In this document: piece after piece, positions 1-11,923 of the stretch
Position numbering within the stretch: position 1 is the stretch's first letter
Layout: each line of letters begins with the position of its first letter
Source: Anoplolepis gracilipes
Taxonomy: Eukaryota; Arthropoda; Insecta; Hymenoptera; Formicidae
Reading direction: 5' to 3'
Assembly: GCF_047496725.1 (NCBI RefSeq)
Contig: NC_132971.1
Span: 20,995,001 to 21,059,000 of the forward strand
DNA: 64,000 nt
Position numbers and translations under genes: made by a program
Notes under the pieces: model-generated
Told to the model about the DNA's origin: nothing
The model's input: only the letters and a program-made list of their open reading frames with translations
The model's database searches: none

Positions 1-1880
1 ATTATCGAATAGAGAATCTCTAGAGAAACTTTGGATATTTTTCTTTTTTTTTTTCTGTGGAGTTTCTGTGGAGTTATTTAATAAGCAGATATGAAGAATG
101 CATGTTATTTCAATACTTAACTGGTACAATGGGATTTCATGTCAGATGAAATTGCTTTAAAATTAAATTCCTTCAAAATTAAATCCTATTGAATTATATT
201 TATTATATATTGCATTATATAGTTTTCGCAATATAATAAATATGACAAAATATGAAAATAATTATGAGCATGTAGTACAATATTATTAATTTTCAAATTA
301 ATTAAGTTACGAATAAAAATATTCGTTTAATTCTTTTATTAAAGGGAAAGACTAAAAGTTTCAAAATATATAGATTGGTTTTCTTGTCCTTTTTAATCTA
401 AAAATATCAATAATCTTGTATATTCTATATATTTTTCACCATTTTATATTTCTTGCTCCAATTTTCTATACATGTACCAATTAAGGATCAAACTAAAATA
501 TCTTCCACGCAAAACACGAGCTTGAGGGTTAAGGGTGACACATTCTCATTGGTTTATCTCATTGAAATGCTAATGTTTGCGCAAGTAATTAGTGTGACTG
601 TGAGAGTAATCGGATCTGATAATGGTGTTCGCGTCTTCTTCAGGACTCTTCCCACTCGGGAAAACATTGTTTTAGTGAGATATCTTCGCTACATCTCTTT
701 CTTTACAAATCACGAATTTTGAATTTTCTGACGAAGTATACAATATAATGTAAATTAGGTTGCTGAGTATTATAGATTATGTTGAGTGTGTGTGTGTGTG
801 GCATTTTACTTCTTTTTTCCGTAAACCGAGCCGTCTTCGAATCCGTTCGACCGGAAGCTGATTTGGAGCCAATTGCACCAATATCGTTCAAAAATCCCAT
901 TGAAATATTCTGTATCGTACTAGTAGCATTCACACATTGCTCAATAATTAATAATGTATCTGATTAAACAAATTATTCACTATTAAAGGGATTCAAGGCT
1001 TTTAAAATTACCAAATAAAATTGATTTTTTAATTTTAATTTTTCAAAAACAAACATAGATATTAAGAAGATTAGTTTTTTTATTTTTTATAATTAAGTTT
1101 CTTTATAAAGTAAACTTAAAAATGTAAAGAATTTTTAAAATTACCAAAGTAAATTTAGAAGAAAGCAAAAATTTTAAAAATTGATTTCAATACTGTGATT
1201 TTGTAAATAAGTTTTTCTTTCGTTTTAGAGAGTTGAAATATCAAAATCACGGTAAAGAAATTCATTTTTGTAAGAAAAAAAAAAAAACTAGTCATCACAT
1301 CTCGAAAACCGCCAAATTGTAACAAAATTTTTACCTAATCTATCCTTTATCCTAATTTCTATATTAGATATTTTTTGTAAATTCATATAAAATTATTAAT
1401 GACAAGTAGATTCACTTATATATTTACCGAGTAACTTATAGTAAATATACATTATCGAATCAATGTTTTTTCGCATTTAAAAGATCCTGAGTCCCTTTAA
1501 CTCAATTTCTCGACAACAAATTTTTGTTCTCACATATATTTAAAATAATCACATTTTATATATTTAAATTTTATTGTAAATTTTTGGCACATGACAATTA
1601 TTTTCTTAGATAATTAAAACGTCAAATCTCTCAATAAATATTATACTACAATGATTTTGCATCTTTTTCCCTTGACGATTTCACGAATAAAACTGTAATT
1701 TAAATAAAATTATAATAAAATCGTCAGTCGGGATATCAACTCGGGAGTATTAGTTTTTTAAGACCGTCGGTGCAATTCGGCCTCTCTGATAAGGGACAAA
1801 GTATGAGCGAGAGTGCCGTGCCAAAGTGAATCAATATACAGACAGACAAGCGCAAAGACGTAGAAAGATATACAGAGAGT
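1..1880. other. AT-rich DNA without a recognisable gene
   Basis: Short AT-rich open frames only, none with recognisable protein content. I see no RNA gene or repeat family. Confidence 0.6.
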
Positions 1881-1885
1881 CGGTA

Positions 1886-1902
1886 TATGTATATATATAT
1901 AT

Positions 1903-1936
<34 letters not shown>
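1886..1936. repeat. (TA)n/(CA)n microsatellite
   Basis: Alternating TA with a short CACACA interruption. Tyr/Ile-rich open frames across it are artefacts of the repeat. Confidence 0.9.
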
Positions 1937-1938
<2 letters not shown>

Positions 1939-2855
1939 GTCGGCGAGCAGATGGAATTACGAGAAAAGATGTGCACAAAGTTAGTTGTTGCGTGGTTGTT
2001 CAAAGTAAAGAAGATGAGGTCGATAGTTTATTCGTCAAATATTTCCATCGCGCGAAATCCGTCGACTGACAGAAATCGCAACAATCGACGTCCCGTCGAA
2101 ATGCAATGAAAATGCAAATGAAATCATTTCCGTTCGAGACTTCCGCAAATAACACGCTTAAATATTTATTTATTTATTTATTCAAACAATCGGAATTATA
2201 CTGCTCTCAAGAATTATCAAAATTATAATTATTGCAATCATCGCAGATTCATTAAACTTTCAATCAATATCTTTGAGTAACAATATTTCAGTGATTTTTA
2301 AGCAAATTTATTTTTTATAAAACTCAATGAGATTAAAAATTAAAAATAATCAAGAGTGGACAGATTTCGATTTGCAGACATTATATTTCGACCAACACTT
2401 TCAAGTTTATAGTAGAAAGCAACGAAGTCATAGTAAATTACATAATGATGATACCATCTCCGTCATTACCCGTCAGTGTGCATCAGACACGTCAATGAGA
2501 GGCATCATCGAGAAGATCATGTGCGTATAGTAGTCATAGTGTGGATTGGGAGAGAGTTAGTAGAGATATATTGCTGGATTTATAAAGAGTAAGTAGAGAT
2601 CGCTGTCGGTTAATCGAAAAATCCACTTCAACGTCCTGTTGTTTCACCTATGTATGTCGCTAATACCGATCAATAATATACAGGTCGCATAGTCTAGAAT
2701 CTGGCTCGAAGGTGATCGATATATCGCCAGTCGTAGCCGTCGCATCAAGAGATTCTCTTTCTATCATATACGGTGTGTCCTATTCTTCCAAATTAATCAC
2801 TCTACGAAACTTAAATTATCCGACGAGATTCTTCTCGCGATCTATATATAAATCG

Positions 2856-2889
2856 ATCGCAATATATATAGATATATATATATATATTG

Positions 2890-2926
<37 letters not shown>
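2856..2926. repeat. (TA)n microsatellite with a CGATCGCAATATATA inverted repeat
   Basis: A TA array is interrupted by GCGATATAT. The motif TCGCAATATATA and its complement flank the first TA block, so it can fold. Confidence 0.8.
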
Positions 2927-2927
<1 letters not shown>

Positions 2928-3123
2928 TATAGTTTCTCGCGATTAGCATATCTTCTATAGCTGGCCTGAAAGCGATTTAAGTCGAAGAAAAAAGGAGCAT
3001 GCGTCGTCCGAGAGTGTTTTCCAAACGTGTTCGAACGATCGAAGAGGAAGATTGCGAGCAGTAGCTTGATGCGGGGAAAAAGAGAATAGAGAGGATTGTG
3101 ATTCGATAGCCAATCCGGATCGT

Positions 3124-3159
3124 GAGAGAGAAAGAGAGAGAGATAGAGAGATAGAGAGA

Positions 3160-3240
<81 letters not shown>
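3124..3240. repeat. (GA)n microsatellite, about 115 bp
   Basis: A nearly pure GA array with a few AAAG and ATAG interruptions. The Ser/Leu-rich minus-strand open frames come from it. Confidence 0.95.
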
Positions 3241-3245
<5 letters not shown>

Positions 3246-3839
3246 GAAAGATTGATTCAGCAACAAGCCAAGCGTGGAAAAGATTTTGTATCGCTTTATT
3301 GACCAAGTCGATCATTGTGCAGCTTTTGGTTTTTTTTTTTTTCCTTTTTCTTTTTTTTCGCGAATACCTAATTACGAGTCGAGAGAGAAAAAGAATCTTG
3401 GGGGGGACCCATGGCCTCCGGTCCCCTGCCTCGCATACACGTTTTCGTTTTCGTTTTCTCTTTCCCTTCTCTTCCATTTTCTATCGTTTTCGCACTTCAA
3501 ATCTGGTCTTTCTTTTCTTTTTTTTTTTTTTTCTTTTTCTACCTTTCTACTTCATCTCAATCAACGTCGCGCAGGAGAGGCTAAAAGCGATTCGCACGAT
3601 TCATCGACGGTTCGATGTACCTTGTTTGCTTTTAGGAGCGGAGGGGGTGGTAAATGAAAATACACAAGATAGAAAAGCGAAGGAGGAGAAAGGGGATTAT
3701 ACATATATGTATATATATATATGGCAGGGGGTGGATAAGAGAGCGAACAAGCATACAAGAGAAAATCCGAAGATACCACCCACTCCGCGAATCTCCTTCT
3801 ATCGGACTTGTTATTTGATTAACGTGTCTTAAACTTTAT

Positions 3840-3872
3840 TTTATATAATAACAATAATAATAATAATTAATA

Positions 3873-3908
<36 letters not shown>

Positions 3909-3927
3909 TATATATATATATATATAT
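3840..3927. repeat. (AAT)n followed by (TA)n
   Basis: Trinucleotide AAT/ATA repeats run directly into TA repeats. Confidence 0.9.
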
Positions 3928-5954
3928 TCCCTATTCACATATCATTAAATCGATAGTCAACTATACATATTTATAATATATTATAATATATATTATATAT
4001 ATATGCTCTCTTAGAGTTTTTTTTTCTCACAGTAACAGACTAATATTATGCGTCGATATTAAAAACCAGGATGTCTTCTCTCGTTTGCTACAAATCGCGA
4101 TTCGGCACGTGCTTGCGTACACAGCTATCGTAATAAGTTTTCATGACGCGCGCGTATCATACTTTATATCACCGCGAAACGTGATTACGCACGGATTACG
4201 CACTCGCGCACAAGCGACGCCGTTTGTGAATGAGATTCTTGATTATCGCAACGGCCTAAATTGTCATTATCGGGATCCGCCGGGAAAGATCTCGCCGGAA
4301 GTGTACATCCAAGTAGAACAGAAAATCACGATAGCGTCAAATGACGTCAAAATAATGTCAAAATGACGAGAATATGACTTCAAAAAAAAAACTCACTTTT
4401 CCATCATTTTTTAATCATTTTGATGGATTTTGACGTTATTGTGACTTTCTCTTCTACCTGGGCAGTGATCGACATGTCGTTCGAACGTACGCGGACTCGC
4501 GTCGCTTTGCGGGCGCGCTTAGGCACCTCGTGAGACCCGTATTACATTTGCCGTGAGCGAACTTGTACTAATTAATTAGTACTCGCGATTTCTTAATCCT
4601 CTTAGCATTCCTCCTATTTTCATTTGATCGCATATCAATTAATAATAAATTATATTTAAAGAGAATTAATTTAAAGAAAATCGTATGAAAGTCTGAATCG
4701 AAATGAAAATTGAAGCTTCCACGAAAGTCTCGCGAAAGAAATTCCAGTCGTATAAAATCTGTTGAATTAATTAACGGAATAACTGCAATGAATTGATATC
4801 GAGGCGCTTTCGAGATGACAACGTGAAGCAGCAATTAATTGACGCGCGCGGCAAATCGATTGTACGAGACATGTAATACGGATCTTATGTGGCTGCTAGA
4901 GCGAATAGAAGTCTATTCTTCATGCTACTGAAGTAATTGGGGAGTGTCAAGATTCGAGTTATCATCCACGTCGTAAGGACCGTCCGCCGATGCGCCGAGA
5001 AAATTGTTTTCAAAGTTCGAAAATGTTAAGTTCAAGAAGATCACCTCGTCTTCATTTCCTTCGGTTACAATCCCACGAGTTTCGACAACTTAAATGGAAT
5101 CTTTTCCTCTAAGTTTGAATCTCTCTCACACATGTTCTACATAGAATGACTGTATTTTCTTCCTTGAGAATAGAGGACCTACAAAGTACAGTTTAAAAGG
5201 CAAGCGGTCTCAAGTTGTAAGAATTGACGGTTTATGATGTATTAAAAGTTTCCGTAACCACAGATTATTTCCATATAAACCGTGCGTATATCTTTTATTA
5301 ATAAGAATTACGTTATATCATCTATATATGTAATTACATCATCATGGAATTCAGAGACTTAATAGGTGATTTTTTTTGTTCAATTTTCACGACTCTCATT
5401 ATCTTCTTATTAACTCTGATTATTTCAAAATTTAGTACAATTATAGCTCGTGTATATTATTTGTACTATACGGTGCGTAGTGCTTAAATCTTCAATCTCA
5501 CGTGAAAATATCCGATCAAAACTCGTCCGTTCAACGGGGGCCCTTACGTCGCGTTATTTTAAGATGGCAGCTAAAAACGTCGCAACCAGGAGAAGACCTA
5601 ACGACTAAGTTTTCACAGCTCTTTCTAGTTCTGTACTGTGTATCTTTTGTATTTTTATTTTATTTTTCTCCACGTGTTTTCAACACGCTGGCAGTAGCAG
5701 ACACATTTAAAAATCAATGATAATTAGTCGAAAAAGTTATCTCGGTACGATATATAATTAAATAACTATAATTAAAAAAAAAGAGAACAAGAGAAAAGAA
5801 AAGGAAGAAAAAAAAAAAAAAACGATTCTCGGTTACATATTCCATCTTTCAGCGATCGAGTTTCGCTTTCGCGTATCTCGTCGATCTTGAAACGAAAAGC
5901 GGGAAAAAGTGAGAGGAAGGGACGATCGAAGTAATTGATATTAATCGCGTTATA
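3928..5954. other. Gene-free stretch
   Basis: Apart from the hairpin repeat near 4.3-4.46 kb, I see only short unsupported open frames. Confidence 0.5.
4309..4463. repeat. Short palindromic element (MITE-like)
   Basis: The left arm, starting CCAAGTAGAACAGAAAATCACG, matches the complement of the right arm ending CTTCTCTTCTACCTGGG. The arms are roughly 45-50 bp with several mismatches, around a centre near 4390. It has the look of a small miniature inverted-repeat element. No clear target duplication was found. Confidence 0.6.
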
Positions 5955-6692
5955 CAGGGTTTTCGAAAAGTTCAGAAACGGTCAAATATCGCGAAAATAA
6001 GGCATTTTAGAGAAAAATGTTTCAAATAAAAGTTGTTTGGTTCGAAAAGCGCCATAAAATGGTGCCATTGGTTTGACCGTGGATTATATGAAGGTCATCT
6101 TGAATTTCTTAAATAGAACATCCTATATATTTTTGCATATTTTTGTAGCTTACCTCGAGAGCTTTCCAAAACACTATAATAAAATATTTTTTCATTAAGT
6201 ATTTTTCGAGATAAGGCTTGAAAGTTTCAATATTTTCACATCAAATACGAAATATCTCGTAAAATATTAATTTTTTGATTATTTTATTTTAATACTTTTT
6301 AGCACGCAATAATAATCATAAAGAAAATATATGGTTGTTTCTATAAAAAAAATCGAAAAATTAATATTTTACGAGATATTTCGCATTTGATGTCAAAATA
6401 TTGGAACCTTCAAGCCTCATAACTCGAAAAGTACTTAATCAAAAGAAGTTTCATTATAGTGTTTTGGAAAGCTCTCGAGGTAAGCTACAAGAATATGCAA
6501 AAGTATATAGGGTGTTCCATTTAAGAAATTCAAGGTGACCTTCATGTAACTTTCAAACGACTATCCAAGGTCAAACCAATGGCACCATTTTATGGCGCTT
6601 TTCGAGCCAAAGCACTTTTATTTGAAACATTTCTCTCTAAAATGCTTTTTTTTGGAGATATTCGACCGTTTCCGGACTTTTCGAAAACCCTG
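5955..6692. mobile_element. 738-bp foldback element (non-autonomous, TA target)
   Basis: It starts CAGGGTTTTCGAAAAGT and ends with the complement ACTTTTCGAAAACCCTG, flanked by TATA on both sides. The two halves are inverted copies over most of their length, e.g. GTAGCTTACCTCGAGAGC in the left half and GCTCTCGAGGTAAGCTAC in the right. The centre is near 6.30 kb. There is no coding capacity. The CAGGG end with TA target suggests mobilisation by a Tc1/mariner-type transposase, which is inference. Confidence 0.85.
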
Positions 6693-7359
6693 TATATAAT
6701 TTCTAACGATAAAATCATCTTTTCTTAATAATTTAGTATAATAAATATTAAATTGAAAATTTTTAATACACTACCATTACTTTCGCAAAAATTACAACAA
6801 CGCAAAATGTCTTGCATCGTTACGACAATTGTTCAAACGTCGTAAACTCTTATCCCGATTATCCTTGTAAAATAAGTTTTTCCGTCTCTCGAGTCACTTT
6901 GAATCAGCGAGAAAGAACGACAAAAGGATAAATAGACCAAGGAGAGAAGATAACGAGATCCGACGATTAAGTACATTTCTTCATCCATAGGCGACGAGCG
7001 ATTTCCTCTACGCGAGAAACATGAAGCGTGAGGAAAAAAAAAAAAGTACCACCGGGAATTGAAATCGACATCATTTCCGACCAAGAGTTAAGAGTTTTTC
7101 TCGACGCGGAAAGAAAAAACACACATCTCGAATATCACGTCGCGAATGGGGGACGAGAGAAAAGATACGTTAAGCACCATCGGGATTTCTTTATCTCGGA
7201 ATTTCACGTCGGTTTCAATTCCGCGGGCGATGAATTCAAATCGCGTTGACGATTCCCTGAAATGCCGTCGACGCGCTCCTTAGAAAAAGCGCAAATTCGC
7301 GGTCCCTAAATTTTTATTCTTACAAGATTTATAAATAAAAGCGAGAAGTAACAAGGGAG

Positions 7360-7415
7360 AGAGAGAAAGAGAGATAGAGACAGAGTGTGTGTGTGTGTGT
7401 GTGTGTGTTTATGTG
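7360..7415. repeat. (GA)n and (GT)n microsatellites
   Basis: GAGAGA followed by GTGTGT. Confidence 0.85.
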
Positions 7416-7577
7416 TGTATGTAAAAATTGAATAAAACTTACATTATACAATATCGAGAGCGAGTGCTCCTCCGTCTCTCTGTCCGTAACGACATCGTCG
7501 CTGCGTAAATTAATTCGCCGCTCGATCACACACCCGACGCTGTCGCTCGGCAAAGGAGAATATCGGTAACGAACCCT

Positions 7578-7578
<1 letters not shown>

Positions 7579-7637
<59 letters not shown>
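7579..7637. repeat. (TA)n microsatellite, about 58 bp
   Basis: Pure alternating AT. Confidence 0.95.
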
Positions 7638-7640
<3 letters not shown>

Positions 7641-8277
7641 CGCGGTCACAATTATTAATTTCCTTCCTCGTCGGTAGAATATTCAGACAGACGTTTTCTC
7701 TCTTTTTGTCTTATTTCTTCTTTTCTGTTTCACACTCGAACAAAAAAGTGGGGACGGGATTTCTCTATCGGACGACGTTTTTTCCAACACTCTGAGCCCC
7801 CGCGATTTCGTCTCGAGCAGTCGAGAGATATAGAGAAAGAGAGAGGTAAAGAGAGATAAGAGAGATCGGATCCTATCCGTCAGGATCGCTGGCAGAATTC
7901 GATTTCCTTGAGGTAGGCAAGACGAGATACAGAGACAATAGAAAGAGAGAAAGAGATAGAGAGATGAATGATATACTTGAGGGTAATCGCAAAATTAGGG
8001 AAGATATGTCGAGAAGAGGGGATTCGAGGCGAAGGATTCGTGATCGGGGTCAGAACTATTATAAAGTAATCTTTTTTTCTTTTTTTCTTTTTTTTTTTTG
8101 GTCCCATGTAAATAGATATCATTTCTTGTTCTTAATGTATAATATCAAAGCAAGAATTAGCAAGAACACGTCTTTTAAATTATTCTCATCACATTTTGAG
8201 AACTTTCTTTTCTTTTCTTTTCTCAATACAATTGGCATATTATAAATTTTGAAATATGTTGTACATATGTATATATA

Positions 8278-8903
8278 CAGCCATTGACAAAATTATTAGG
8301 CACCCTTAAATTTTCCGTATTTCTTATTTTGTAAATACTAAAAAGATTTAAAAAACTATCGATAGCACTTTAAAGCTGTAATTTCAAGCTTTAAAATGTT
8401 TTTTTTTTTTTTAATTTTTCGCCCAGTATCGACAACATGTCTGAAAAATATAGATTTAGTTTCAAAATTATATATTTCGGCCAAAAAAAATTGCAGGAAA
8501 GTTTTAAAAAAAGCATTTTGTAGGCAAAATGTTGTAGTTTATGGAACTTGACTTCGATTTATCGAGAGAAATTTTGTTATCGAGTTGCAGAGTGTCAAAA
8601 ATACAATAAAATTTTAAGAAACAAAACAATGTTCTTTTTTTAAAGCAAGGAAAATACAAAAATTTTTTTAATTACCCATAACAACTTTAATGCGTTATCA
8701 GCACATAATTTTGAAACTAAATCTGTATTTTTCAGACATGTTATCGATACTGGGCGAAAAATTAAAAAAAAAAAAACATTTTAAAGCTTGAAATTTCAGC
8801 TTTAAAGTACTATCGATAATTTTTTTAGTCTTTTTAGTATTTATATACTCTCTATTAACAAAATAAGAAATTTAAAGGTGCCTAATAATCTTGTCAATGG
8901 CTG
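8278..8903. mobile_element. Tc1-like palindromic element, copy 1
   Basis: The ends are CAGCCATTGACAAAATTATT and its near-complement AATAATCTTGTCAATGGCTG, with TA on each side. Internal blocks are also inverted, e.g. TCGCCCAGTATCGACAACATG versus CATGTTATCGATACTGGGCGA. No transposase frame is present, so this is a non-autonomous copy. A second copy lies at 56531-57203. Confidence 0.88.
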
Positions 8904-10714
8904 TATAATGTTTGAAATTTGTATATTTAGACGAAAGAAAAAAATGGAAGGAAAATTTGTCAAAAAAATAAATATGTATATTTTAATTGATTATGTATAT
9001 TATTGTATATATAATTGTAATTAATTAGATAACGTGTTGTATGAAAACTTATAAGGAACGATTTCGCACGCTTCCTATTCAATTTCATTGTCAGTCTCAG
9101 AATTAAATATTTCGTAATACTTTCAGATACCGTAGAACTGAGCCCGCTCACAAGAACGACGATAAAGTCGACATGAGAATAGAAGAGACCGAGGCATAGT
9201 GGTGGAGAGTATATGTGTAAGTACATTCAGCTCCGAGACGGGAAAGATGTTTCTCGTCGCGGTGCGTGTAGGAAGATTCGTAATAAATAGATCTCTTTCG
9301 GATTGTCGATCGCGATCGAGCGGTACTCTCGCTCGAGCGGCGCCGAAACGCGCGTCTTTTTTATCCCCCGGACAGGGATGGAAGGTCGTTTCTTTTGTTA
9401 GTCGTACTTGCGAAAAGCAGTTACAAGTATTAGTTCGCGAGGACTTTTTATCTCAGTCGAGGTAGATTGTCGTCTGAGATGACGTCAGCGTCATCCTCGA
9501 CGACTCGAGTCGGATCATCATCAGTTATATCGCGCGAACGGACACATTCACATCCAATACCAAACAGGCAAGCAAACGAGGGTGATTATTTTACTGACCG
9601 TCAAATTGGCGAACACTCATAAAAAGTGAAAAAAGAAATACTCTTTACAAACTAATTTCGGATATTTTTTCTCCAAAACTGCAACACTGGCGGAGAGCGA
9701 AAAAAAAAAAAAAATAAAAATTTGTAAAAAATTATTTTATCTCTCACAATGTTTCGACAATAATTTTAAACGTCTAATTAAAATTATTAAAAAAATTATA
9801 ACCTGTTTTATAATTCGCTCCTATCATTTTCCAGAATTTAGTTATGTAAAAAGTATAAACAAAGAGTTAGGGTTAGCATTAATTTAAAATTATTTGTCAT
9901 CACCAATTATTGGTCAGATAAATAAATAAATAAGTAGATATATAAGTAAGTAGGTAAATATATAAGTAAACTATCATATATACGAGGTTAATTGATAAGC
10001 GAACAAGCACTTAAGCGTCTTCATTTATCAAGTATATGGATAAAATACTATTTTCATGTACGAATATTGGCGTGCAATCATCATTCTTTGGAAATAATAA
10101 ATTTGATCGTTTAATTAATATCAGATTTTGCATTTAAATATATATATATATACGGGCTTTGCAACAACTTTAACGAAACGTGGAAAATCTCAATAAACTC
10201 TTGGCAAACATTCCGTAATAATATTCTCTTAAAAATTAATGAGCTACTTAATATATTAATTAAAATATGTGTGTTAAGTCAGTGACATCGAATGTAAGTC
10301 TCAAACATCAACGACATAATTGAATAACGTTAATTACTTTAAAAAATATTAGAAAACATCGTTTTAGCAGACTGTGCAACACAATAATACCTCGTTAGAT
10401 ATTTATTTATTTTTTTACGCGTGGTTGCGTTGCAACTCATATCGTCGTGCAATAAACTCCAGAATCCTAAAGTTAGCCTAAAAGGCGAAAATAGTACTTT
10501 CACCTCGGTATACACCAGTCGGTTACGGGTAAGAAGCGATACCCCTGGAAAAAGCGGGACCCCTGTATATATATATCATATTCGACAGTGTATAGCCCAT
10601 GCACGAAGAACGTTCGCGATACTTTGCGGAGCAGAATTTCCCCGTCTCTTCGCAACCGTCCCTCCTCTTCCTCGCCTTCCATCCCACCCCAACGATACGT
10701 CGCGCGTGTTAAGT
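8904..10714. other. Gene-free stretch downstream of PMCA
   Basis: AT-rich with TAAATAAA-type runs near 9.9 kb. Open frames of up to 100 codons show no recognisable domain. Confidence 0.5.
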
Positions 10715-11389
10715 ACACCGTAACCTACGGTTTTATTTAAGCAGCAGCTCGCGATTTGCGAATATTGCCTTGTTCATGTGTATGTTTAGGCGTATCTTAA
10801 ATCGGCGCGCTGCGATTTCTTTGAGATCAGATCAGATCCGCCGTCCTCGTTGAGCGAGTGGTAAAAAGTTTTCGGCAGAGAGGCGGAGGAAAGAGAGAGA
10901 GAGAGAGACAGAGGAAAAAGAAGGTACTTGAGGGAATAATAAATTCGGCCGGTACGAGCAAAATATGCGGTAAGTACATCCTTGGGAAAAAGTGTTGGAT
11001 ATAGAGACGGATAGTATTGATCCCAAAAGAAGAAAGGGAGCGGTAAAGGATAAACGCGTAAACGCATTATATTCTTCTTCGCTTCGGAATGAGCGAAACA
11101 AGATTGCAGGATCTCGAGTGAGATCCCACGGTGCATATGAGACCGCAGGAGGAATATATATACAAGTCCCTCTACTCAGTAGAGGAAAAAAGTGACAAAG
11201 GGACATCAAACTGAAGGACAGATGGACAAACAAATTTGAAACGAGAAGAGAGAAAGTAAAATGATTAAACTTTGATTGAGTCATAAATGATAAAGGTATG
11301 ACTGATAGCAAAAAAAAAAAAAAAAAAAAAAGATGGAAAGAGATGGAGGGGAATGGAATGATATGTAGAGAGAAGAGAGAAAAGAGTCT
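10715..11389 (-). other. PMCA: Probable PMCA 3'UTR
   Basis: This is non-coding sequence directly after the stop. On the minus strand it runs through a T20-22 tract (complement of 11311-11331), a short (CT)n tract and CpG-rich sequence to the first canonical poly(A) signal near 10.73 kb. The open frames here are low complexity. The 3' border is a guess; longer 3'UTRs using further signals are possible. Confidence 0.45.
10732..10737 (-). terminator. Candidate poly(A) signal AATAAA for PMCA
   Basis: The minus strand reads CTTAAATAAAACC here, about 650 nt after the PMCA stop. I noticed no earlier AATAAA on this strand in the 3'UTR. AT-rich DNA makes chance hexamers common, so the assignment is tentative. 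Confidence 0.35.
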
Positions 11390-11923
11390 TTAAATGCTGG
11401 TCTCGTGCACGAGTTTGGTCAGTTCCGGTAGGACCAAGTTGTTGGAGCTCAGAAGCAAGGAATTCCCGGTGTTGTCTCTATTGCTGCTCGTCTGCGCCAT
11501 ATGGTTGGGGCTCAGGGGCTGATTGAGGGCGTTACTAGTGGGGGATCTGTTATCGGTGATGGTATTGGTAGTGGTGTAATAATGATTGTACGCGTTGGTC
11601 GGCCCGGTCACAGTCAGCAACAACGGCGAGGCGGGGCTGTTGAGGGACTGTTGCATCCTGGAGGATCCTCTGTAGTTTGTCTCGTAATCCTGACTCATCA
11701 TCGGCTCGGCACTCCTATTAGAGGACTTGTAGGCAGCGTTCTGCGCGGTGGTGGTGGTGGTGTTGTTTGTCGGGTCTTCGTCAATGTATGTGAAGTCAGA
11801 GAGTGGTCGGGGCCCGGTGTGGCTGCGTGAACTGCGCATACTGTGTAAGCTGTGTAAACTATGGACAGAGCGACGCTCCTCCAGATCTTCCAGAGTCGAC
11901 TTGAACGCTCTGATTACTCGAAG
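11390..11923 (-). CDS. PMCA: PMCA terminal coding exon: calmodulin-binding domain, disordered tail, PDZ ligand
   Basis: The acceptor TTTTTGCAG precedes CTTCGAGTA. It codes residues 1103-1279. LRVIRAFKSTLEDLEERR corresponds to the autoinhibitory calmodulin-binding helix of PMCA (IRVVNAFRSSL in mammals). A Ser/Asn/Thr-rich tail with a short poly-Thr run follows and looks unstructured. The last four residues, ETSI, match the class I PDZ ligand at the C-terminus of mammalian b-type PMCAs (ETSL/ETSV), which links the pump to membrane scaffolds. The stop TAA is at 11392-11390. Open plus-strand frames over this exon are shadows. Confidence 0.94.
   Translation of the reverse strand, partial: LRVIRAFKSTLEDLEERRSVHSLHSLHSMRSSRSHTGPRPLSDFTYIDEDPTNNTTTTTAQNAAYKSSNRSAEPMMSQDYETNYRGSSRMQQSLNSPASPLLLTVTGPTNAYNHYYTTTNTITDNRSPTSNALNQPLSPNHMAQTSSNRDNTGNSLLLSSNNLVLPELTKLVHETSI

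Noticed and set aside
2927..3477. Ser/Leu-rich minus-strand frames of 100-170 codons
   Set aside because: They read through a (GA)n array, which cannot contain stops. Flanks show no protein-like content.
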